Source: Incurvaria masculella
Taxonomy: Eukaryota; Arthropoda; Insecta; Lepidoptera; Incurvariidae
DNA: 64,000 nucleotides
Assembly: GCA_946894095.1 (NCBI GenBank)
Contig: OX335643.1
Span: 6,249,036-6,313,035 of the forward strand
Direction: 5' to 3'
The notes under the pieces were generated by a model. That model saw only the letters and a list, made by a program, of their open reading frames with translations, had not been told where the DNA came from and did no database searches. Shown here piece by piece: positions 51,101-63,100 of this stretch. Made by a program: the position numbers and the translations under genes. Numbering within the stretch: position 1 is the stretch's first letter; each line of letters starts with the position of its first letter.

Positions 51101-54100
51101 GGCGAGCTTGCCTCTTCGACTTTTACGACGCCGATGGCAGCTACATTTCCGTCGTCGTCAATAAGATCACAGTTGTACCAGTTCAGATCATCGGGCTTTA
51201 CGTCATTTATCTGTGTGCGAAAACATATTTTTAATAATATATCGCCTCATTGCTTATTGTAACAATTTGCATTTAGTTTACATTGAAATTCAATCATTTA
51301 TTTTACTCAACAAGTTTTTAAGTAAAAAAACTGAACGGCAGAACGTCTACAATGCAGATCGTATAATATCATATTTTAACAAAATTTTAAAACCATGCAC
51401 AACGTATAATCGGCATATCGTATAATTTTATACATAGTGCATGAAGAAGTTTAAAAAATAAAATTACTTATTTCTCCATGCATAACGTATAATAGTCACA
51501 ACGCATAAAATTATGATCTTTATTTAACAAAAAAAGAAAACCATGCATATCATAAAATCCAAAATTGTTTCATACGATAAGCGCCCTTATGTAATTATAC
51601 GTTGTGAATATTATACGATATGCATGGTTTTGATTTTTTGGAAAAAAATACTTTTATACGTTGTGAATTTTATACGTAGTGAATACGACTCGTTTAAAGT
51701 AGGCACCTACATTTTTTTTTATGTGACTGGACATGGATGGCTAATACCACACCTTCTGTCATGGTATTATCCCAACACACCTAGGTGACATGCCAGGACC
51801 TTCCTTATATTGCACGGCTACATTGAACTGGATGGAAAACACGGACAATTTTCATTGCCGCTTCGACCATCGTTCATCCAATGCTGTGGTACCAACCCGG
51901 GCGGGATTAACTCTACCACCTAGTAAGTAAGGAAGGGGATCTACAGTTTAACGTGGAATCCGAACCACGGCCAACCTCTCTCAACGGTCGAATGGTCACC
52001 CATCCAAGACCAGACCGGACCCAGCGTTGCTTAACTTCGGAGAGCGATCGCCGAAGTGTCGCGCCACTGGGCCACTGAGGCTGGCAATATATAATATTAC
52101 TCTTTTTAAATCTACGCGGGACATAACTTTAATATTTAATTTCACAGCTTACCGCGCGCCCGCTGAGCTCCTTATACGCGCGGTAAGCCATCAAAATAAA
52201 TATCAATAAATATGGGCTCATCGACGCAAAGCTTCGGCATTAGATTCATTTCGCGTAGTCTCCTACTACATGCACTGAGAAAACGGACCGTTAGCAAAAC
52301 GCGATTTTCACTCTGCTAATGGCAAAACGGTTATTTCATACCGAATACTCGTTTAAAATTAACAAAAAAATCTCTGCTATTAATAACCGAGTCACGGTTG
52401 CTATTAGCAGGTTATACTGTAAGCTGTATAGTAACCAATGTTTTCGGTTGTAAATAACAACTATACGGTTGCATTTAACAGTTGCGTTTTCTGTGTGGGT
52501 AACCGTTTAAAACATCGGTTTCCACATAACACTCTAGGTCTACTTCTCTACTTTCAGGCAGAAGGGCTAGCCTGGGTCGGTGCTATCGCATTGAATGTAC
52601 GAAGGTCTTGGTCAATGAATGCTCCAACCAGTTCAAAGTTGCCGTGAAATAATCTAGTTTACATGTGGTATTTTGGATTGATGTTAGAATAACAGTTAAA
52701 TACAATATTGGCTAATTTTAACAGAGTAAGCATGAGGTGAATATGGGCAGATTTTGGAATTCACAGACTTCAGAAAGTATCCTTGAAAAATAAATCTATA
52801 TAATACTTAATGTTTACGGATATACATTGTTAAAAAGGCTCACTTCTTTCCGACGTTTCGTCCACCACGTTGCGGACATCATCAGGATCGAGGCGCGACC
52901 TCGAGGACCTCTGACGCGTCGTCCAGTCAGAAGTCAACTAAAGGTCGTCGGCTGCGGAGATTGTAGCTGTGGGTAGCAATCATTGGATCCGTTTCGACCA
53001 AGTTAAAACAATCGCTGTTGAAAAACAATATATACCCCGCTTGGTACGAGAATCCATTGAGATTTCAAGACATCCGAATTTCAACAGAGATGACAGTATG
53101 AGGCTATCATCGTCTTGGTCTCCAGTACTGGCACAATATGGCAACACAAGGGTTCAGCTGCCCACACTGTCGCATAGTGACACCGTGAGCATAGTTTGCA
53201 CAGACAATTTCATCGCCCAACGAAGTGCTGTGTTACTACCCGCATCTGTAGCTGAACCTACCCACAGCTACAATCTCCGCAGCCGACGACCTTTAGTTGA
53301 CTTCTGACTGGACGACGCGTCAGAGGTCCTCGAGGTCGCGCCGCGATCCTGATGATGTCCGCAACGTGGTGGACGAAACGTCGGAAAGAAGTGAGCCTTT
53401 TTAACACTGTATATCCGTAAACATTAAGTATTATGTCGAACAACAGTGAAAATCTAAATAAACAAATCTATATAATTTTCACATTACCTTCAGCGTGAAT
53501 ATTTCGGATGAGCCTTCTATACGTTCGGTTACGTCGAATTCTGGTCTACTAACGGAATTCTCCGAAAAGAAGACTTGGTCTCCCTTTATCTGGAATACAA
53601 GTTATTTTGGTTCGTCAATATCAAATATCTATAAAGATATATAAGATAAAATATCATGATTAAGCCGCTCTGCTTGCATTGACTTAAATATACAAACACA
53701 ATATAGCGCCCATTTCCCGGAAGGCCTAAGATCTGCCTAAGATATGACTGAGCGCCGTGCGGTACTATCACTACCACATCATCAATAGACTTGCATCTCT
53801 TATATTGTCTACGGGCTAATCGCTAAACTTTTTGAAAAATACTGTTTTTTCAAAAAATCTTGTGCGAGTTTAGTGACAGCAAAAATAAAATCCGAAAGAC
53901 CGAAAACAAATTAAGGGTGGTGTGCACCAGAGTTGATGAGAATGGTTTACCTTATTGTGAAACATTGTTTGTCTTCTTTCTTTTTGCCTTAAGACGTAAG
54001 AAGACATACAAGATTCCAAATATGAAGTACATTTCAAAAGTGGTTTTAAAATCTATACTAATATAATATATATTTATAATATAATAAAGCTGAAGAGTTT

Positions 54101-57100
54101 GTTCTTTTGTTTTTTTTGTTTGAACGCGCTAATCTCTGGAACTACCAGTCGGATTTTGAAAATGATTTTCGCATTTAGTACTCCAATTCTTCGGTAAGGC
54201 TATAGGCTATATAACATCACGTTACAACCCTGAGGAGCTGAGCAGAAAGAAAAAAGTCAGAAAGGACGTTAAGCATACACGACGCGTTAATCCCTGGAAC
54301 TAACAGACGGATTTTGAAAATTGTTTTTGGATTTGGTAGCATCATTCTTGTAGAATTAATAAGCTCATGAATGGTAGAGAATGATATATGGTTTTAAGTG
54401 TTCCTTATTGCCATTGTTTTATGTAAAACGATCAAATAAATGATATTTTCATTTTAATTTCAATTAATTCTTCTGGAAGGCAACAGGCTATAGAACATCT
54501 CGCTACGACACTGAGGAGCCGAGCAGAAAGAAAAACAGTCAGAAAGAACGCTAAGCTTAAACAAATGAATAGCGCAGGCGGGTGATTCGATGCCGGTGGT
54601 TCGAGGCGAAAAAACCCGACCTAACCTAACCGAACGTTTAGTTGCGTTCCGTACATGCTTAAAGTCAAGCAACATGTTATTCGGCCAAGTGAACTTAATT
54701 TTACCAGTTAGCGTAGTAAGAAATGCAACTAAACGTCATGTTTAATCACTCACTTGCCTGTTCACCCGGCGAGTTAATTTACAATAGTAACTCCTCCGTG
54801 CATAGCTACGGCAATGAGGTACCATCCCGCGCGGCGCAATCGCAAGGTCATAAACATCAGCATCGAATCACCCACCTGCGCTTTTAATTCGTTTATGCTT
54901 AGCGTCCTTTATGCCTTTTTTTCTTTCTGCTCATTTTCCCAAAAAATTAGGCTACCAAATGCAAAAATATTTTTTTTAAATCCGACTGGTAGTTCCAAAC
55001 AAAGGTTGGGCGTTCAAACAAAAAAAAAGTAAACCCTCCAGCTTTTTATATTATAGATTTCTTAATACAATAAAAAAATATTAGAGAAGTTAAATATTTA
55101 ATTTTGTTATTACAAATATCTTACCAAGCGCACATGTGAACTTGAGTCCTTATCAGTCACTGTGCATGTCAAGTACACGCTGGTCCCTATTTTTGATTTC
55201 TTGAAACCGATTGTGGCTTTGCTGTAAACGCATTCTAAAAAAAATAGAAATATCTCGAACACTGATACATGTATTCATACCAAATGCACATACATTTATT
55301 TCAGACATACATATTTCTACTCAAATTTTTACAAATCGGCTGGCATATTGCGGCGCTGAGCTTTGCTAGGAGAGATGTATTAACCCCACGCGGAGACTAT
55401 AGGTCCCTTGACGTAGCTACCAATGCTAGTTTTTCATAAAAAGCTGCTCAATTACGAGAACTATAAACCTGCAGCCTACGAGTACCGAAATGGTGGAGGT
55501 TGCTACTGTTATTTGCTCACTGAACCCCCAGTAAACGCATTTGCAATCATCCATCCATAGACAAACTACATTGAAAAAAGTAATCAGCGGTTCTAACTAT
55601 AATTTCGATTATTACAACGGTTTTGCAAAGTACAAATAAAGCCAACTAAATAAATTGGTTACTCTAAATAAGTCGTAATAGTTAAGAACGGCCCGTAAGC
55701 TATGCTCCCCATACAAACGTAGTTTACTAATCATTTGGAAAGCGCTATTCCAATTAGATTGATATTTAATATCTATTATCAGATAAGAAATATCTGTGTC
55801 TATACGCTTTTGTTTTTTTAAACAATCCAAACGGAATGAAATTAAAGCAAAAAAAAATTCTTCATACGAATTTTGTTTTCTCTGTATTTGGACCCAGAAT
55901 ACATTCACCGAAAAAACAAAGACATGCAGACACAGATATTTGTAGCCTAATATTAAATACCAAATATGAAGTAAGTTGGAACAGTGGTTTTCAAATTATT
56001 AGTTAACTACGTTTGTATGAGAGGCGAAATTTTCTGTTGCTTACGGGCCGACCTTAACCTAAAAAAATAATATTACTGTATCTTTTAATTGCTTTTTGAG
56101 TGTGTGCCATGACTCTTTTATTTTACTATTTCCCTAACTGTGTTAAAACTGTTTTTAGCTTTAGTATTTATTCAATTCTTACTTAAATCTTAAATTTAGT
56201 GAAATGGTACTGATCATTATATTTATATGTACTGTTAAAATCACGATACCTCTTGAAACTGGACAGTTGCAAACCTAATGCCTAAGCCGTAATGTTTAAT
56301 CAGTTAAGATAACCATTTCGGAATCATCTGATCTGTCACAAGTTTTATTTTTACCCAGCGTTACTTTTCAATAGGTTAAAATTAAAAAAACCGGCCAAGT
56401 GCGAGTCGGACTCGCACACGAAGGGTTCCGTACCATCGTAAAAAAATGTATACAAAAAAATCAGGTTTTTTTGTATGTGGACCCCCTTTAATTTTAATTA
56501 TTTCTAAATCTTACCTATTTGTTGTTATAGCGGCAAAATAAATACATACTCTGTGAAAATTTCAGCTGTCTATCTGTTACGGTTACTGAGATACAGCCCT
56601 GTGACAGACGGACAGACGGACGGACGGACGGACAGCGGAGGCTTAGTAATAGGGTTCCGTTTTCACCCTTTGGGTACGGAACCCTAAAAAACTACTTTGC
56701 TGTTGGATATGTCTACAAGTGATGTTGACAAACTCTTCATTGTCGCATGTACCTAGTATATGCTCAAATAAAATAATCCTTGCACAAACAAACACACCCA
56801 CATGTACACACAAATTCCCTAACACTGCCTCACATTCGCCCTTACAATACATAAAATGGGTCCACTCATAACATTCTACAACATACGATGAACAGTACAG
56901 TGTGCGTTCACCATTATGTTTTTAATGTTTTTTTTTGGGCTATGCCTAATGCGGCCTACTACACAGAGTTTAGTTCTTCTGTAGGCTGCAATGTACAATT
57001 TTATTAACTACATTCTTGTAAAACGTGTTATTGTAACGTATTGTTTTGTCAACTTAATCAATAATGTATATGCGTATGTTTTATTGGAATATAAATTAAA

Positions 57101-60100
57101 ATTGAAATGTTAACTGTTTTTGGTCATTTATAGATACTTACCGTAACACATTAATAGTAAGGAGAATTACTTACGATAAATGACTGAATTTTAAATGAGT
57201 GAGTTATATAGTTAGGGAAACAGTAAAACAAAACAGTTAAGGCACACAATCACAAAAACATTTCTTTCATCATCTATACACCACATTCCTGAAGGAATTA
57301 GGTGCCATGCCCGGACCTTCCATTTATGAGCACGGCTACATTGATCAGGACGTGTATTCTTGGCATTCAGTCATTGCGGATTCAGTAGAGTTAACAGAAG
57401 AAGAATTTACTTTGACATTACTGTTAACTCTCCTGAATCCGCAATGACTGAATGCCAAGAATACACGCCCTGGATGGAAAACACGGACAATTTTTAATTG
57501 CTGCTTCGAACATATTTTCATCCAATGCGATGGTCTCACCCTACCACTTAGTAGGGTAAGGGGACCTACAGTTTTACATGGATTCCGAACGATGGAATAT
57601 ATCGAATTCGTGACGAAATGCACTTATTGAACTCAGAAAGAGAAAGTAAGAGTTGCATGTCGGGGCGGGGAATTGAACCTAGACCTCTAGTACGCTAGGC
57701 CAGTCCCCTCGCCACTAGGCTATGAGCCTCTCGAAAAGATACAGTATTCTTTATTGTTTCAGGTTAAATATTTTCACTCAGAGGAACCAATTTACTTAGT
57801 TGGCTCTATTTTAACGTTGCAGGACGGTTTTTCTAATTGGTATTACAGATAGATTTGTCACTGAATATATTGTTAAATGTATTTTAACTTGCGTTTCCTG
57901 CACAATATAATCAATACCATATATTTGTTAGTGAATAGTTGTTAGGTTAACTTACCAGATGATGGTTTAAATTTACTACTTCCTGCCGAACCGAGTTTGA
58001 TGACGGCGTTGGGGCTGTAGTACCAGGTGTCACCACAAATTTCCACGTACAGGTCCTTGTCGCTGTCTATGCGCAGCACTTTTCCTATTTTCCCCACCGT
58101 CTAAAATTAAAATGGAATTTTAGTAACATCTAAAGATTGATTACACCTATTGGAACCACAAACGACATAAAAATAAGCACGGTTGCATGTTCTGACTCCC
58201 GAAAACCGAATCTAATTTCAGGGTTCCAAGTGGTTTCCTTTTATCGTATCTCGTATTTGCCATCTTTCCAGGCTTAAAGAACGAGTGAGAAGTAAAGTCA
58301 ATAAAACTTTATTTATTTCTTCGCGTTAAGAATAGAGTAAGGATTAGGTGGCTAACACAATGAATTTTCTCATTGTATTGTAATGTTTTTTATTGTTAAT
58401 TCATCATTAATCGACAGTACACTGCACTCGGATTTGTCTCATTTTAACATTGGCCAGTTCAGCAAAATTAAAAACAGCGAAGAAGAACTGGCAAGAAACT
58501 CCGCTGTTTTTTTTTCACGTCCAATTTTTTAACAAAAATATAGGTAAAAAGTTAACAATTCATGCCGCTTGTAACAGTTCATGACAAATATCATTTTTTT
58601 TGCAAAGACTATCCCCGCTAACTTACATGTTGCCAATTGGAGAAGGCCAGTCGCCACAAATAGCACGCACACGTTCACAAGCATCACGCCGGGCACAGCC
58701 ATCACCTCTCTCGACGTTATTTTGGGGAAAAAGATAACCCGAACCAAGCGTCACCGTAAGCAAGGACCTTAAAGCGATGCACTTCTCCAGTGGTAACACA
58801 ACACTGTGAAACACTTGTACGTTTGGTATGAATACTATAAGTTTTGTCATAAACTACTACAGTGAGCTGATCACATAGTTACATATCCCTTTAAATGCTA
58901 CCACCTACAGAAAATTAATAATACATGTAATGGTTTAAGAGCGGCCTTATCAATTAAGTAAGAATAAGACTCCTGTATGAGATTTTGACCAATACCGAGA
59001 AACAAATAATACTTAACAAAAATTCGGGTGTACAGAGCCCTCGTCATTATTGATACGATTGATTATATTTTCGGTACCTGTAAACATTCGTGTTGTGTAA
59101 ATCCATATATTTAACTTGAAGACAAAGAAACACCTCCAGTACAAACAGATGTAAAACTAAATCTTGAAGCCATAAACGAAAACTTTTAAGATGAATAAAG
59201 ACTGCATTCGCATACCGTATTCGCTGGCAGTAGTACCTAGTGTGTTTGTGAAATACAATCACCCGTCTCTTTACCTCATCTTTCCTTGAATGCAGAACTA
59301 GAGTCGGTCAAATCAATCGTGATTCCCCATATAATAGAGGAAACAAAAATCATAGTATGGTGCCATTGAAAACATTGGGGAAATTAAACTATAATTATCT
59401 TGATACTTCAATATAAAAAAAAACGTTCGATTTAATTTTGTAAAAAAATGTATCTAAACCTGTTTTACATTGTTCGGGAGTTATGTTTAATATATTAGGA
59501 GTCATAATCAAAATCTGGGGCGAGATATACTATAGACCACACATTACGTCATTTTCTGCACCAGATTCACTCTTAATGTATATACGAGTATATGTCAATG
59601 ATCACAATAACATTGGTTTGCCAACCCTAACTCAATGCACAGTAATAAGAAATTCAAAAATAATAATACGTAAATTAAATAGTTGAAGTATCTAGATTTC
59701 GTAGGTGTGAAATAAACAATATGCCTGCTGCGATCGCGATGATGTTAATACTCGCATTAATTACTTTACGATGCTCCTTCACTTTACTTATTTCTTAAGA
59801 ATATCGTGACATTAGGCTATACAGCAATTTTCTGGTAGAACTTTCAGTTGGTTTGGACATTTTAATTCGAAACCGATATAGTCATAGCTTAGAACCACCA
59901 CCTTTTAACCCTTTTACATTGACTGTTTTTGACAGCTGGTCTTGTTGCCATCAAGATAAAATTCCCAATATTCACGACTGGCTTGATAGACTCTAGTAGA
60001 CATATCTGCAGTGAGCGTTGCTTCAAAAACCTACATGTGTTTATAAAAAGCCATAAGTTTGAAGAATGTCTTCACCTCCATCCGATACGGTCATAACTTA

Positions 60101-63100
60101 GAACCACCTTTTAATACTTTTGAAACATTTTGATTGACTGTTTTTGACAGCTGGTCTTGTTGCCATCAAGATAAAATTCCCAATATTCACGACTGGCTTG
60201 ACAGACTATAGTAGACATATCTGCAGTGAGCGTTGCTTCAAAAACCTACATGTGTTTTTAAATAGGCATAAATCCGGTTTGAAGAATGTCTTCACCTCCA
60301 CGGTTTTACTATGATTCATGACAAAAATAGAAATATACCTTGCGCATATCTTCGACAAAGCCGACGCGCACTTCATGTATCTCTCTGACTCTGGCCTCGT
60401 CGGAGAGCACCTGCACCCAGTCCCCCTCCTCGAACTCTCCCCCCGCAGCCCGCGTCGTCTCTGTCTCCGGACGGGGTGAACTCGTCTCCTCTGCTGCAAT
60501 AGGGCGTCAATCAAATCACACGGACGAAGAAACATTACGAGAGGCGCTGCGCTGTGGTTCCTTTCGTTATAATATGTATAAATACGTATAAATATACTTA
60601 CTCCTTCTTACACACAACCATTGCCCCACACATACACCTTACCTACACCCATACACACATTACAACCCAACTATCACAGCTTCTTAATTTATACACATAA
60701 CAATGTTCAACGTCCGAGCTCGCAATTCCAGACTGATCAATGGAATTCCATTATTGACCACAATCCTTAGAATAAGAACCATTTTAAAACTGACTCTATA
60801 TAAAGTTGTTGAATTCCTTTATACTAAATAAATAAAAAAAAGTTCTACGTCAAGAAACCCTTTAAAGTCGGACAGAAAAACATTTCGCGATGGCAGTCGT
60901 AAAGTTAAACTCGACATTACCCTTAGAGCGTTGGACGCCTATTTTTATGAGACACACTGTTGCAGAGCGCTTGCATTTCGGTTCCAACGCATTGCATTGC
61001 ATTAGCCAAAAACTACGGCCTGATAGTAGACGGTAACGCCTCTTTTCGCGAAGGAAAAGATAAGCGAAAAATGAGACAGGTAACGGTGTTATCGTCTATA
61101 CCATAAAGTATAATATGAGATTGACAGCAAAAGTGTCGGTGCTAAATTGTCGCTCGGAATTTTTTTGCTGTTCCAATACGCAATCATAACCAATACACAC
61201 ACATATGTAGTCCCAATTCACAATGTCCGCGTAGATTCTGGTCTAAGCGGCATTGATTAAAACTTGCATTCCCATACAATAAACCGGATCGCTCAAGCCC
61301 TAATAATAATGAAAGGTTATATTAATCGCTAGGTTTCCCGTAGCTTAAAATAAAAGTAAAATTAAGCAAAACTCACTTGCTTCCAACACCTTCACGGCAC
61401 CAGTAGCAGCTAACCCTTGCTGGTTCCTCACCTGGCAGCTGTACCAGCCACCATACTCCGTACCGTCGATCTGCTCGAAATCAGTTCGATTGCTAATGTC
61501 ATTACGAAAATCAACCGGGGAGACGCCAAATTGCTTAGGGTCTCTTTCACCATCCACAGTCAAGATCTAATCCGTGCAATCAAAAATCAAAGTTTTTTTT
61601 TTGTGATTTCCGCTACCTCTAAATTTACTTTTTAGATAACAGGAGTTCACTTAAAACCAGCTTCGATGGAACTAATATGTTCTATCGCAACGTTCTCAAA
61701 AATTAATTGAAATTAAATATGTAACTTTTTTATGTATGTTAAATTTATTATATATTTTTATATATTTTGTGTAATCGATTATGTCATTGTTGAATAAATG
61801 TATTTTATTTCTTTCTTTCGAAATGTCTCCCTGACTGACAGTCAAACCTATGTTAAATGTAAAAGCAAGTTGATCTGTCAGTCACGAGACAACTCTCAAT
61901 TGTATAGAGTAGTGGATTTTAATATTATAATAATGGACATTAAGGACCGTTATTGAGGTCATGGAATCTAACAGTTAGTTAATCCACGGATTAAATTCTG
62001 TGGTGAAAGAGATTACTTGATACACATAGGATTTGACTGTAAAACAAATTAATTCCGTTGTCAAATTACTGTTTTTTTTTATGTGACTGGACATGGATGG
62101 CTAATACCACAAGTTCCGTCATGGTATTAGCCCAACACACCACATGGGAACTAGGTGCCATGCCAGGACCTTCCTCATATTTCACGGCTACATTGAACTG
62201 GATGGAAAACACGGACAATTTTCATTGCCGCTTCGACCATCGTTCATCCAATGCGATGGTACCAACCCGGGCGGGATAAACCCTACCACCTAGTAAGTAA
62301 GGAAGGGGACCTACAGCTTAACGTGGAATCCGAACCACGGCCAGCCTCTCTCAACGGTCGAATGGTTACCCATCCAAGACCAGACCGGACCCAGCGTTGC
62401 TTAACTTCGGAGAGCGATCGCCGAAGTGTCGCGAATGTTTTTTTTTTCAGGTTGCTTATTTTGGGGGTTCATTCTTTTTCGACATCTGCCAACATAGTTA
62501 TGCTCAATTATTGTGTTAATACAACACATCATTAGTTTTATTTTATTGCATTTTAGAAAGGCACACGATTTGAAATAAATAAATGATTCTAAATCTTTGA
62601 AAATAAGTAACGTACGTTAAACTTTTACTAGCATAAAACTAATAACTAGCGTGGACACATAGCTATTTTCTTCCATTTAAGAAAGGTTTATCTCAAATAT
62701 GATTCGAGCAAAGATTACGCCCTCTGCTCCACCAAAGTGGTGGAGCTATCCCGATCACGTTGAAGCTTGCTAATGTGAGCTTAAATAAATGAAATACAGG
62801 AATAGTGTAAACATTTGAAAGAAATATTACTACTATGGATAAAATCAGTACGGAGCAATACATATGACACCATAATGATACATCACAAGTCAATAATTAT
62901 CTTTTTATCCCACAGATACGATAAGGGGCAGTCATTCATGATCTCTAAAATCTTTATTAAACTTGATCTATAATATATCATATCAATATAGCAAAGAAAA
63001 TGTATGAAACAAGTGCTATATTATTTATTCATAACTTACCGGCAATATTTCAGTATGACTTGTACCTTCGGTTCGGATACGGATGCTTTTAGGTTCAAAC

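Larger units (their letters stand above)
52802..53434 (+). mobile_element. Penelope-like element remnant with inverted terminal repeats
   Basis: Two arms of about 175 bp in inverted orientation (52802-52974 and 53252-53434) flank the end of a reading frame. The arms begin with AATACTTAATGTTTACGGAT and its complement. The frame between them resembles the C terminus of Penelope-like polyproteins, after the GIY-YIG endonuclease. Inverted terminal repeats carrying hammerhead motifs are typical of this class. It sits in the intron between R2-B and R2-C. Confidence 0.75.

Noticed and set aside
51990..52060. Possible 5S rRNA gene
   Set aside because: Only the 3' half resembles 5S rRNA and it is attached to a SINE body with an A-tail; it is a SINE head, not a gene.
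55125..58702. Joining the signal-peptide exon directly to R2-A as the gene start
   Set aside because: The split codon becomes TAA, so this join cannot be translated.
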